A stretch of 64,000 bases of DNA from Candidatus Melainabacteria bacterium (GCA_016699165.1 CP064963.1:3968001-4032000); one strand, 5' to 3'; positions 9,043 to 17,732 are shown, counted from the first letter of the stretch. Made by a program: numbers and translations. The notes: generated by a model not told the origin, from the sequence alone.

Positions 9043-10359
9043 GTGCCAATCAAATCCAAGCATCGTCTCTATTTTTGGTCATTGAAGGCAGTGTCTACTT
9101 ACTTACTGCTAAGTCCATTACTAAGTCCATCTTTCTTGCAAAGAGTTGAAGCCAAGGCGCAAGCATCCAAGCCGAGCTTTGTGCAATCTAAAACTGTTAT
9201 TAATGCTCAACAGACAGCTCCAAGCGAAGAGCAGTTCATGAAGAAATTGGCAGATAAGGTTCAGGCGGCCTTGAATGCAAATCGACCAAAGGAGCTTCAG
9301 ACCGCAACTCAAGCTATTCTAATTATAAAAATGGACAAAATGGGTGTGGTTGAAGAAGTCAAAATAGATACCAGTTCAGGTGTTGCAGAAGCTGACCAAG
9401 CCGCATTGCAAGCTGTGAGAAAATCAGCACCTTTTGGAAAAATTCCTACCAAGTTTGGCGATGGATTGGCACTTAAATACACATTTCGCTTTGGTGCTTC
9501 TAAACCTCAACCGTTAACGGTTGGTGAAAAAGCTGAATCGGATGAATACATGAATAAAGTTCGAGAGAAAATCTCAAATAGCTGGAGAAGTCCTGAAGTC
9601 AGCACTAAATGCAAAGCGACCATCTCATTTTTGATAGAAGCATCAGGCAAAATCAAGACAGCCAGTTTGAAGAAAACGTCAGGAAATAAAATTGTTGACG
9701 ATGCAGCACTGGCTGCAATTAAAAGAGCAGGTCCCTTTGAGCCCCTGCCTGAAGTCTGGAAAAACGGATACGGAGTGGAATACACATTGGCTGCCGGTCC
9801 CAAAAGTGATATCGAACATTACAAATTCAATGATGTCAGTCTTCCTGATGGTGATTTTAATATTTCTAGAAGTGGATTTAAATTGAAGCCGCTTGAATAC
9901 AACAAAAAAATAGAACACCAATTGCAAGATAGAAAATGGTCGCTTGAAGACAAATTGAAATCACTTCAAACTCAGTTGGAGTCCGCTTCTAATCCTCAAG
10001 CTAAAAGTGATGTTTTAACTGAAATGGGTAAAGTCAATCTTGAATTGCATCATTTTGAGCAAGCTGTTAAAGCGCTAACTGATGCAAGCGAAATTGAATC
10101 GGGCATTGATCAAAATTCAATTAAATATGCTCTGACTCTAAGAGAGCTGGCTGAAGCTCACAGACAAAATAATGAACTGGACAAGGCTTGTTTGTCCTAT
10201 CAAAAATGCATTGATATACTAAAAAACAAAGGCACCGACAATGGTGCCAATTTAAAAGAATTGAAAGATTCAATGACTGGATATGCCAAAACACTCTATA
10301 AACAAAATAAAGTGAAAGAGGGCGATGCTATTTACACTGAAATCAAGGCGCTAAATTAA
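9043..10359 (+). CDS. Exported protein with two TonB C-terminal-like domains and TPRs
   Basis: A 438-residue protein starting at GTG 9043; GGAG lies 12 nt upstream, and the nearby ATG at 9032 leads to an early stop. An N-terminal hydrophobic segment (residues 12-35) is a signal peptide or anchor. Two TonB-C-like folds follow: about residues 66-150 (KMGVVEEVKIDTSSGVAEAD...AVRKSAPFGKIP) and 170-250 (ASGKIKTASLKKTSGNKIVDD...AIKRAGPFEPLP). The last 140 residues are TPR-like. TonB-C domains in tandem without a Pro-rich spacer or neighbouring exbBD argue against energy transduction and for a structural or binding role. The gene is divergent from the TPR-hydrolase gene and may share its promoter region. 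Confidence 0.8.
   Translation: MPIKSKHRLYFWSLKAVSTYLLLSPLLSPSFLQRVEAKAQASKPSFVQSKTVINAQQTAPSEEQFMKKLADKVQAALNANRPKELQTATQAILIIKMDKMGVVEEVKIDTSSGVAEADQAALQAVRKSAPFGKIPTKFGDGLALKYTFRFGASKPQPLTVGEKAESDEYMNKVREKISNSWRSPEVSTKCKATISFLIEASGKIKTASLKKTSGNKIVDDAALAAIKRAGPFEPLPEVWKNGYGVEYTLAAGPKSDIEHYKFNDVSLPDGDFNISRSGFKLKPLEYNKKIEHQLQDRKWSLEDKLKSLQTQLESASNPQAKSDVLTEMGKVNLELHHFEQAVKALTDASEIESGIDQNSIKYALTLRELAEAHRQNNELDKACLSYQKCIDILKNKGTDNGANLKELKDSMTGYAKTLYKQNKVKEGDAIYTEIKALN
9510..9521 (+). repeat. Iterated palindrome ACCGTTAACGGT, copy 3
   Basis: Perfect palindrome inside the TonB-C/TPR coding sequence, extended by flanks to CAACCGTTAACGGTTG (16 bp). Confidence 0.6.
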
Positions 10360-11201
10360 ATCAAAAATTCGGCAAGGTCGATACCAAGTCGATCTTCTAA
10401 CATGAGTTCTAAAGGCAAAACGTTTGTTGTGAAACTGGCATTTTCATTTTGCTGTACGAAAGTTGATGGAGTATCGAAATCGATAGAGAAAGTTTGCAGT
10501 TCAACTAGAAAACTAGCACCGGCAAAACCGCGATGAACAAAGATAAGACAAATTCCGTTTTCGTTATTTGAGTCAATCACTACAGTTGCGGTTCGTCGTT
10601 CTCGCTCAAGGGTGGTTAAAATCTTTGCCAAAACATTTGGCTTAGAAAGCTCTACCGTTATCGGTTGGCTTAAAGAAGTAATAGGCTTTGAACTCGGCAC
10701 TTCAAGCTGATTGCCTAAAAACAGGGCGGAATAAGGCAAGATTATCGATTGGGGCAGACTGTATTTAAAAAGTTCAGCATCGGCATCACTCAAATCATTA
10801 AGTAATAATCGAATAGACTCGTCGGTCGATCTCAAATCAAACATCAAATTGTTCTGATACAAACAACCCACACAAAGACCTTGGTTTAAAAGAAAGGCTC
10901 CGCGCGAGAACTGACTCCTTGACGAAAAGGAAAGAAAGCCAGTGAAGCTTTCTTGTTTCAAATCAAGAATTACTCGATTGAATTCATTAGAGCGCAAATC
11001 TATCTGTTCAGCTTTGCTTCCATGTCGAGATGAAACGAGCAAATCCAGTGCTCGTCTATATTTTAAGTCGTTAGAAAGCCGAGGAAGAATATTTTCCTCG
11101 CCACTGTTATTGACCGCTTTCTTGTCTGAGTTTTTTTCTAAAAGGGTTTCCGGCTCAGATTCCGACCTGGGCCTCAGATGAGATATTTCGCCATCGCTCA
11201 T
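10356..11201 (-). CDS. Unknown protein, paralogue of the upstream neighbour
   Basis: A 281-residue protein of no recognised family. It has no signal peptide. Its core (about residues 75-270) matches the protein encoded at 11243-12373 segment by segment: SFTGFLSF versus SYTGIVKF, GAFLLNQGLCVG versus GALVLFRGRCTG, YSLPQSIILPYSALFLG versus YTLPEEIILPISAAFIG, and a similar C-terminal block. The two genes are therefore a tandem duplication that has diverged. The general look (a beta-rich 'gain of colour' segment with FTG) recalls DUF4388-type signalling domains, but that link is weak. Its stop overlaps the convergent TonB-C gene by 4 nt (10356-10359). Confidence 0.75.
   Translation of the reverse strand: MSDGEISHLRPRSESEPETLLEKNSDKKAVNNSGEENILPRLSNDLKYRRALDLLVSSRHGSKAEQIDLRSNEFNRVILDLKQESFTGFLSFSSRSQFSRGAFLLNQGLCVGCLYQNNLMFDLRSTDESIRLLLNDLSDADAELFKYSLPQSIILPYSALFLGNQLEVPSSKPITSLSQPITVELSKPNVLAKILTTLERERRTATVVIDSNNENGICLIFVHRGFAGASFLVELQTFSIDFDTPSTFVQQNENASFTTNVLPLELMLEDRLGIDLAEFLI
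10654..10665 (+). repeat. Iterated palindrome ACCGTTATCGGT, copy 4
   Basis: Copy inside the paralogous unknown gene at 10356-11201. Confidence 0.6.
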
Positions 11202-11242
11202 ACATTCTAGTTTGCCATCTACCTAGAAGATCTGGCAAGGGG

Positions 11243-12373
11243 CTAATACTTGAGTTCGAATCCAAATAGAAAGGATTTTGCCACAACTTCATTTGGCAAA
11301 ACGCTTGCGTACAGTTCGATGTCGGCATTATCGCGCACGAATTCAATTACTTCTTGGCGATTTAAAGAAAATCTTTGCTGCTCGACCCAAAACCAGCCTA
11401 CCAACTCGCCTTTGTAGAAATAAGCAAAAATAGTTCCGCTCATTTTAGAATTAATTACGACAAGAGCAATCGAGCTTTGCTTCATGAACCATTCGAGTAA
11501 ATAATCAAAATTTTGATGAGGATCTTCCCTTACTGCTTGAACGGGATATCCAATAAAGGCTGCCGATATCGGTAGAATAATTTCTTCAGGCAGTGTGTAA
11601 GAAACCACGTCGGCTCCAAGCAGGGACATTGCTCTAAATAAAAGTGGCAAAGACTCTTCAGTAGACAGAGTATCTGGCTGTCCTTCTTGAGTAAACATCG
11701 CACCTGTGCATCGACCCCGAAACAAAACAAGCGCACCAAACGAGTTGAAGCGCGGATATTTGAATTTAACAATACCGGTATAAGAATTTTGAGAAAACCA
11801 ATCGAGATAGTCTTTTAATTTGTGCGAGATTAAATCAAGCGGGGCGTATTCGCTGATAGAAAGCGGTGGAGGCAATAAATCGGTAGGATTGTCTGTTTCA
11901 AGAATTGAGCCACTACCCAAATCGGCTCTGGATTTGCTAGATGGTGCATCCGTTTGAAAAGGGACAAGGTCCTTTAATGTGAATGTTTGCGCTCTCACTT
12001 GCTGGTTTGCCTTAGCGTTCCAGTCAGGAATAAATGTGGCGGTTCCATCATTGTTCCATTGACTAAAAAGGGCATCATGAGTGGAGCCTATTTGCAGTTC
12101 AAGATCCGTTTTGAGAAAAGCGTAATCGCCTGTGGCAAGCAACCAGATTTTGTAACCCTGCAAACCTCGCTCCACTATTTTGACCTGCATGTGCTGCCAT
12201 TTGCGCATGTTGTGCGAGGCGTCATCGTCTTCGCCCATATAACCAAGGGCTGTGCGACGAGGCGGTCTATTTGAACCTCCAGGACCAGAGCCGAAACGTT
12301 CTGGTTCTGTTTTCAATTCAGGTTCAAACGAATCGACAGATTCGTCGCACGTTTTTAAGAGAACTAACACCAT
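11243..12373 (-). CDS. Unknown protein, longer paralogue of the downstream neighbour
   Basis: A 376-residue protein of no recognised family. The N-terminal 150 residues are unique: an acidic and Pro/Gly-rich stretch, then a compact segment (KIVERGLQGYKIWLLATGDYAFL). From about residue 175 it aligns with the next gene (YTGIVKFKYPRFNSFGALVLF, then YTLPEEIILPISAAFIGYP). It starts 39 nt after the flavin reductase stop and ends 41 nt before its paralogue, so it may belong to the nrdAB transcript. The start is uncertain: ATG 12373 is the longest choice, and an internal MGEDDDASHN is an alternative. Confidence 0.75.
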   Translation of the reverse strand: MVLVLLKTCDESVDSFEPELKTEPERFGSGPGGSNRPPRRTALGYMGEDDDASHNMRKWQHMQVKIVERGLQGYKIWLLATGDYAFLKTDLELQIGSTHDALFSQWNNDGTATFIPDWNAKANQQVRAQTFTLKDLVPFQTDAPSSKSRADLGSGSILETDNPTDLLPPPLSISEYAPLDLISHKLKDYLDWFSQNSYTGIVKFKYPRFNSFGALVLFRGRCTGAMFTQEGQPDTLSTEESLPLLFRAMSLLGADVVSYTLPEEIILPISAAFIGYPVQAVREDPHQNFDYLLEWFMKQSSIALVVINSKMSGTIFAYFYKGELVGWFWVEQQRFSLNRQEVIEFVRDNADIELYASVLPNEVVAKSFLFGFELKY

Positions 12374-12412
12374 AAATTCATTATGACATCAGCACGTATG
12401 CACTAAATCAGA

Positions 12413-13039
12413 TCAAGTTGGGCGTTCCATCTTGAAACGGTCGCGAATAGTGCAATACCAGTTTCCTTCCATACGTGCAATTGGATCCAATTTGTTTGTA
12501 TCGATGTGCCCGTCTTTATAAATCGAGTCGTCTAAATGCACACACAACACAGAGCCTATAACGAGATTGCCTGATGATGGCTCTTCGCCAAACTCTAACA
12601 GTTTGTAAAGTGTGCACTCAAAGCTAATTTTGCACTCGCCTACGCGAAATGGTTTAACCATGCTTGATGCTACGCGAGTTAGTTTGGTTTCGTCGAATTC
12701 TGAAATGTCAGAATTGAAATTGCCAGAGCTTGCGTTCATTTGATCGCGCAAAGAGTGGCTCACTATGTTTATTACAAACTCACCGTTTTCTTTGATATTG
12801 CGCAAGGTGTCTTTGGGCACGCCTTTATTTGAGTCGGGCTCTGCCACCGCCTGTAGTGCCGGGGCGAATGCGAGCAGTGGCGGTCTTGCGCTTACTGCGT
12901 TGAAAAAAGAAAATGGTGCCAAATTATCGATGCCGCTATTGCTTCTGGTCGAAACCCAGGCAATAGGACGAGGCAAAACACTCCCAAGCAGAATGCGATA
13001 CATGTCGTTTGGGGATGCTTTGCCTGCGTCAATCAGCAT
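12413..13039 (-). CDS. Flavin reductase-like FMN-binding protein
   Basis: A 208-residue member of the flavin reductase-like (FMN-binding split barrel, DIM6/NTAB) family. The N-terminal signature LLGSVLPRPIAWVSTRSNSGIDNLAPFSFFNAVS is typical, followed by the FVINIVSHSLRDQMN region. Members bind FMN and reduce it with NAD(P)H or handle reduced flavin for a partner enzyme. The gene starts 27 nt after nrdB on the same strand, so it is probably co-expressed with ribonucleotide reductase. That suggests, but does not show, a role supplying electrons for radical cofactor upkeep. The family is firm; substrate and partner are not. Confidence 0.88.
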   Translation of the reverse strand: MLIDAGKASPNDMYRILLGSVLPRPIAWVSTRSNSGIDNLAPFSFFNAVSARPPLLAFAPALQAVAEPDSNKGVPKDTLRNIKENGEFVINIVSHSLRDQMNASSGNFNSDISEFDETKLTRVASSMVKPFRVGECKISFECTLYKLLEFGEEPSSGNLVIGSVLCVHLDDSIYKDGHIDTNKLDPIARMEGNWYCTIRDRFKMERPT

Positions 13040-13066
13040 GTGGTGCTCGAATCAGATAGCTAGGAT

Positions 13067-14344
13067 TTAGGTCCAGTTGAGAGCGCCGCCAGTTTGATAA
13101 TCGATTACGCGAGTTTCGAAGAAGTTTTTCTCTTTCTTCAAATCGATCATCTCACTCATCCATGGAAATGGATTTTTAGCGCCGGGGAACTGCTCTGGAA
13201 GCCCGATTTGTTTCAGGCGGCGATTGGCTATGAAGCGCAAATATTCGCTGAACATACTTTGATTCAAACCAAGCACGCCGTTTGGCATGGTGTCTACAGC
13301 GTATTGATATTCGAGATCGACGCCCTGCAACACAAGTTCGATGATTTCTTTTTGGAAGTCGGCGGTCCACAAATGCGGATTTTCTACTTTTATCTGATTG
13401 ATTAAATCAATTCCGAAATTGAGGTGCATCGACTCGTCGCGCATGATGTATTGGAATTGTTCCGAAGCTCCAACCATTTTGTTTTGACGACCAAAAGAAA
13501 GCATTTGCACAAAACCAACATAAAAGAACAAACCTTCCATGATGATGTAAAAACCAATCAGGTTGCGCAAGAAGCGACGGTCCGAAGCTTCGGTGCCGGT
13601 GTTGAAATTGGGGTCGGACAACTCTTGGGTGAACTGCAATTCGAATACGTCTTTGGCGTGAATGCTTGGAATTTCGCGATACATGTTGAAGATTTCGCCT
13701 TCATCAAGACCTAGAGACTCAACCACATATTGATAAGCGTGGGTGTGAATGGCTTCTTCGAATGACTGACGAAGCAGATACTGACGGCATTCAGGATTAG
13801 TGATGTGTCTGTAAATTGCAAGCACTAGATTATTTGCCACTAGTGAATCGGCAGTGGTGAAAAATCCCAGATTGCGCTTGATGATGCGACGCTCGTCTTG
13901 TGACAGACCATTTGGGTCTTTCCAAAGCGCGATGTCGCGGCTCATCGAGATTTCTTGCGGCATCCAGTGGTTTGCGCAAGCATCTAAATATTTTTGCCAT
14001 GCCCATTCATATTTGAAAGGCACTAATTGATTGACGTCGGCTCGACAGTTGATGATGCGCTTTTCGTCTACGTTAATTCGACCTGCATTGAAAGCAATTT
14101 TTTCAACACCAGTAACGCCACCAACTTCACCTGCTGTAGCCGAAGCTGGTGCCGGTGCAGATGTTGCAGCTGGAGCTGTAATGACTGTTACCACTTCTTG
14201 CGGCGGTGATTTTGGTGCTGGAGTGAAATCTAGCTCAACGTCGCTTGTAAGCGGTGGAATCGAATGTGTTTTGTCTTTCTCAGCGACCGGAGCTTTGGGT
14301 TCGGTGTTTTGAGAGTCATTTAAATAATCGTCGAAACTTAGCAT
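13067..14344 (-). CDS. nrdB: Ribonucleoside-diphosphate reductase, beta subunit (class Ia type)
   Basis: Small subunit of the aerobic ribonucleotide reductase; it holds the diiron-tyrosyl radical used by NrdA. The ferritin-like core begins near residue 95 after an Ala/Pro-rich extension of about 90 residues that is not part of the usual fold. Metal and radical residues are visible: D in FFTTADSLVANN, E and H in FEEAIHTHAY with the radical-type tyrosine four residues after the histidine, E in IIMEGLFFY, and E/H in RDESMHLNFG. A tyrosine rather than phenylalanine there argues against the Chlamydia-type class Ic enzyme. The C-terminal tail (FFETRVIDYQTGGALNW) is the usual NrdA-docking peptide. 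It lies 36 nt downstream of nrdA. Confidence 0.95.
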   Translation of the reverse strand: MLSFDDYLNDSQNTEPKAPVAEKDKTHSIPPLTSDVELDFTPAPKSPPQEVVTVITAPAATSAPAPASATAGEVGGVTGVEKIAFNAGRINVDEKRIINCRADVNQLVPFKYEWAWQKYLDACANHWMPQEISMSRDIALWKDPNGLSQDERRIIKRNLGFFTTADSLVANNLVLAIYRHITNPECRQYLLRQSFEEAIHTHAYQYVVESLGLDEGEIFNMYREIPSIHAKDVFELQFTQELSDPNFNTGTEASDRRFLRNLIGFYIIMEGLFFYVGFVQMLSFGRQNKMVGASEQFQYIMRDESMHLNFGIDLINQIKVENPHLWTADFQKEIIELVLQGVDLEYQYAVDTMPNGVLGLNQSMFSEYLRFIANRRLKQIGLPEQFPGAKNPFPWMSEMIDLKKEKNFFETRVIDYQTGGALNWT

Positions 14345-14380
14345 TTAATTTTTTCCCTTCAATTTTCTATTTGTTGCCAT

Positions 14381-17263
14381 TTACTGGCAGGCTTCACATT
14401 CGGTGTCATTAGGATTGCAAGCTTTGCCTTCGATAATGGGCAGATCTTGCACAAGCGGTGCTTCCATGATGCTTGAGACTTTATTTAAAGCACCAGTGTG
14501 TACAGTCGATTTTTCAGCATAGGTAGCTGATGTGGTTCTCAAATAATATGTTGTCTTGAGAGCCTTGCGCCAAGCCATTTTGTAAAGATCGTCCAACTTG
14601 CGTCCGCTTGGCTCACTCATATACAAGTTTAAACTTTGAGCCTGGTCGATCCATTTCTGGCGACGCGATGCACACTCAACTAGCCAGCGTGAGTCAATCT
14701 CAAATGCCGTTGCATAAAGTGCTTTCAAATCTTGAGGGATTCGCTCGATTGCAATAACCGATCCGTCAAAGTATTTGAGATCGTGCACCATCACTTCGTC
14801 CCACAATCCGCGCTCTTTCAAGTCGCGCACCAGATAGGCATTTATGACTGTGAATTCGCCAGATAGATTGCTCTTCACGTACAAATTCTGGAAGGTCGGC
14901 TCAATAGATGGGCTTACACCTGCAATGTTTGCAATGGTGGCGGTTGGTGCGATAGCAAGACAGTTACTATTGCGTATGCCGTGTTCTTTGATAGATTCGC
15001 GCACCACGCTCCAATCTAGTTTTTGGTCTAGATTTACATCAAACACATCTTCGCTGTGACCGACAGTGGCTTTGCGTGCTTCTTCAAGCAGTTTCAAACT
15101 ATCTATCGGCAAGATGCCACGGTCCCACAAGCTGCCTTTATATGTAGGATAAGACCCGCGCTCAGCCGCTAACTTACTGCTTGAAAGAATGGCGTAATAG
15201 CTTACTGCTTCTTGGGTGGTGTCAGCAAATTCAACTGCTTGACGCGAAGAATAAGGGATACGCAAAGTAATCAATGCATCCTGGAAGCCCATGATACCAA
15301 GTCCCACAGGACGGTGACGCATGTTCGAATTGCGAGCTTTAGGCACGCTGTAATAATTGATATCAATTACGTTATCGAGCATGCGCATAGCAATGCGACA
15401 AGTTCTTTCCAATTTAGTCAAATCAAGTTCGCCATCTTTTAAGTGAGCAATTAGATTGACTGAGCCAAGATTGCAAACTGCAGTTTCTGTATCAGATGTG
15501 TTGAGAGTAATCTCTGTGCAAAGATTGGATGAGTGCACAACGCCCTGGTGTTGTTGCGGGCTTCTTGTGTTACATGGATCTTTGAAAGTAATCCAGGGGT
15601 GACCTGTTTCAAATAACATGGAGAGCATTTTGCGCCACAAGCTTACAGCTGGAATGCGTTTGAAAGCTTTGATTTTGCCTTCGTCGGCAAGAGTTTCATA
15701 AGCTTCGTAAGCCGATTTGAATTCAGCACCAAACAAATCGTGCAGTTCTGGCACTTCTTCGGGGCTGAACAAAGTCCACTGTTCATCCTTCAATACACGA
15801 GCCATAAACAAATCTGGAATCCAGTTTGCTGTGTTCATGTCGTGAGTGCGACGGCGGTCGTCGCCTGTGTTTTTGCGCAGTTCTAGAAATTCTTCAATGT
15901 CTAAGTGCCACGATTCAAGATAACAGCAAACGGCACCTTTGCGCTTGCCACCTTGGTTTACGGCAACGGCTGTGTCGTTAACTACTTTCAAGAATGGAAC
16001 TACACCCTGACTTTTGCCATTGGTGCCTTTGATATGAGCGTTGAGCGCACGCACTGGTGTCCAGTCATTACCAAGTCCACCAGAGAATTTGGAGAGCATG
16101 GCATTTTCGCGAATGGCTTCATATATAGACGAAAGGTCATCGCCTACAGTAGTCAAAAAGCAAGATGAAAGTTGCGGACGTTTTGTGCCTGAGTTGAACA
16201 ATGTTGGTGTGGAGGAAACAAAATCAAAACTGGACAACACATCATAGAATTCGATGGCACGAGCTTCGCGGTCGATTTCGTTGATTGAAAGACCCATCGC
16301 CACACGCATCCAGAACATTTGCGGCAATTCGAAACGATTGTTGTCTTCGTGCAACAAGTATCTGTCATAAAGCGTTTGCAATCCAAGATACTGGAATTTG
16401 AAATCGCGGTCGGCGCGAAGCGCTTTGCCCAGTCTATCGAGATCAAACTCAAGTAAACGCTCGTCGAGCAAACCAGCTTTGATACCACGATTGATGTATT
16501 GGGGCAATGCTTCGGTGTAGCGTGCTTGCATGTTTTCGGCAAACACTTCTTCTCCAAGCACTTCGCGGCGCAATTCGTGCAAGAGCAGACGTGCACATAC
16601 AAAAGTGTAGTCGGGTTCGTATTCTATAAGAGCGCGGCTTACAAAAATAAGCGATTTCCATACTTCAGATTCAGCCACGCCGTCAAACAAATTTTCAGTA
16701 GATAATTCGCAGATTTTTTCAGCAGAGACATTTTCAGAAAGTCCCTGACAGGCTGAATTCACCACGCCAAAATAGTGTTGTTTATTATATGGTTTGGTGA
16801 CACCGTCGTAACCAACTATGTTAATGGTTGAGCTGATACGCTCAGGTTTTTGTTCGGCTCTATGTTTGCTGCGCTCACCGCGATAAAGCACATAGCCGCG
16901 AGCTACTTCATATTCGCCCGCACGCATCAAAGAAATTTCTACCTGGTCTTGAATATGTTCTATATGGAATGTGCCACCATCGGGAAGACGCGCTATGAGT
17001 GTTTCGACGATTTGTTGAGTGAGCTTTTTCACCAGATCTCTTATGCGCGAACTCTCAGCACCGTGTTCGCCTTCAGATGCTAAAAACGCCTTGGTCATGG
17101 CCACGGCAATTTTTTGAGGTTCGAATTGAGCAATGCTGCCGTTTCTCCTCAAGACTTTGTGATTAGGATATACGAAAGCGGGTGTTGATGAAGTGTTAGT
17201 CGCATCAACAACGCTTTGGTTGGAGGCACCTGATGTGGTGGCAGAGGAAGAAGAGCGGCTCAT
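14381..17263 (-). CDS. nrdA: Ribonucleoside-diphosphate reductase, alpha subunit (class Ia type)
   Basis: Catalytic large subunit (960 residues) that reduces ribonucleotides to deoxyribonucleotides for DNA synthesis. After a Ser/Thr-rich leader comes an ATP-cone (VLRRNGSIAQFEPQKIAVAM), a second N-terminal segment, then the ten-stranded barrel with SSCFLTTVGDD and the active-site NLCTEI (Asn, Cys, Glu). The C-terminus ends in CEACQ, the shuttle Cys pair that passes electrons from thioredoxin or glutaredoxin. ATG 17263 has GGAG 12 nt upstream. The 5' leader carries a cobalamin riboswitch (see 17405-17567), so expression is probably turned down when B12 is plentiful. nrdB, a flavin reductase and possibly two unknown genes follow. 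Confidence 0.96.
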   Translation of the reverse strand: MSRSSSSATTSGASNQSVVDATNTSSTPAFVYPNHKVLRRNGSIAQFEPQKIAVAMTKAFLASEGEHGAESSRIRDLVKKLTQQIVETLIARLPDGGTFHIEHIQDQVEISLMRAGEYEVARGYVLYRGERSKHRAEQKPERISSTINIVGYDGVTKPYNKQHYFGVVNSACQGLSENVSAEKICELSTENLFDGVAESEVWKSLIFVSRALIEYEPDYTFVCARLLLHELRREVLGEEVFAENMQARYTEALPQYINRGIKAGLLDERLLEFDLDRLGKALRADRDFKFQYLGLQTLYDRYLLHEDNNRFELPQMFWMRVAMGLSINEIDREARAIEFYDVLSSFDFVSSTPTLFNSGTKRPQLSSCFLTTVGDDLSSIYEAIRENAMLSKFSGGLGNDWTPVRALNAHIKGTNGKSQGVVPFLKVVNDTAVAVNQGGKRKGAVCCYLESWHLDIEEFLELRKNTGDDRRRTHDMNTANWIPDLFMARVLKDEQWTLFSPEEVPELHDLFGAEFKSAYEAYETLADEGKIKAFKRIPAVSLWRKMLSMLFETGHPWITFKDPCNTRSPQQHQGVVHSSNLCTEITLNTSDTETAVCNLGSVNLIAHLKDGELDLTKLERTCRIAMRMLDNVIDINYYSVPKARNSNMRHRPVGLGIMGFQDALITLRIPYSSRQAVEFADTTQEAVSYYAILSSSKLAAERGSYPTYKGSLWDRGILPIDSLKLLEEARKATVGHSEDVFDVNLDQKLDWSVVRESIKEHGIRNSNCLAIAPTATIANIAGVSPSIEPTFQNLYVKSNLSGEFTVINAYLVRDLKERGLWDEVMVHDLKYFDGSVIAIERIPQDLKALYATAFEIDSRWLVECASRRQKWIDQAQSLNLYMSEPSGRKLDDLYKMAWRKALKTTYYLRTTSATYAEKSTVHTGALNKVSSIMEAPLVQDLPIIEGKACNPNDTECEACQ

Positions 17264-17308
17264 TTAGTTCTGATTCTCCATTAGTGTACGGATGCAAAAG
17301 CCCCCTGA

Positions 17309-17386
17309 GTCCGGCAATAGCTGGACCAAGAGGAGAGTCCATATCAAACAACTGATTGAGTTATGCTCGATATGGACGGTCCTCTT
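17309..17386 (-). promoter_or_regulatory. Candidate expression platform of the B12 riboswitch
   Basis: In the nrdA leader, read on the minus strand, a long hairpin lies between the aptamer and the gene: AAGAGGA then GTCCATATC pair with GATATGGAC then TCCTCTT across 17328-17386, with a two-by-two internal loop and a 23-nt loop. A second, weaker stem follows at 17309-17326 (GTCCAGC/GCCGGAC, one mismatch), then a short U tract (CTTTT). The arrangement could form a terminator/antiterminator switch; which stem is alternative to the aptamer was not computed. Confidence 0.5.
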
Positions 17387-17404
17387 TCAGCATCGAAGAG
17401 GTTC

Positions 17405-17567
17405 GTCCTTACGCTCGAGTGGGTAGACTGGCTTGCAGCGTCCTTTTCAGTGGGCTGTTACAGTTGCGGGACAGCGGTGGTTTTTAGCCACTCTTCCCCC
17501 ACCAGGTTAAAATCCACAATAGGAATTAACCCCTGTGTCTTGCCGAGCGCACAGGTGCTTTTGGTTT
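17405..17567 (-). promoter_or_regulatory. Cobalamin (B12) riboswitch upstream of nrdAB
   Basis: Read on the minus strand, the stretch without genes from 17732 down to 17264 contains the signatures of a B12 aptamer in the right order: GGGGGAAGAGTGGCTAAAAA, then ACCGCTGTCCCGCAACTGTA (the highly conserved CCCGCAACTGTAA core is at 17455-17470), then the B12 box AAGCCAGTCTACCCAC at 17419-17434. The 5' boundary near 17567 is approximate. In Streptomyces a B12 riboswitch represses class Ia nrdAB when the B12-dependent class II enzyme can work; the same logic is inferred here. The rest of the gap holds the stems at 17309-17386 and a palindrome at 17588. Confidence 0.88.
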
Positions 17568-17587
17568 TGCTCCTTGATTTTGATTTG

Positions 17588-17601
17588 TTCGATGCATCGA
17601 A
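17588..17601. repeat. 14-bp perfect palindrome upstream of the riboswitch
   Basis: TTCGATGCATCGAA is a perfect palindrome, followed by a second inverted repeat GTTAA-N5-TTAAC at 17603-17617. They sit where the promoter of the nrd leader should be, so they may be an operator. They do not match the NrdR box consensus. Confidence 0.35.
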
Positions 17602-17732
17602 GTTAACACTCTTAACGTTTGGATGCAATTGACTCGATTAGATATCTTCCGCATAGAACAGGGGCTAAAGCCGTCTATCCAACGTGGTTTCGAGCAAAGC
17701 TTAAATCTGGTATCCAAGAACTGAAATGCTAT

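Noticed and set aside
17363..17632. An 89-codon open frame on the plus strand
   Set aside because: It lies across the B12 riboswitch and its platform on the other strand and has no protein-like features.
17264..17640. NrdR boxes upstream of nrdA
   Set aside because: No pair of sites resembling the NrdR consensus was seen; the palindrome at 17588 has a different sequence.
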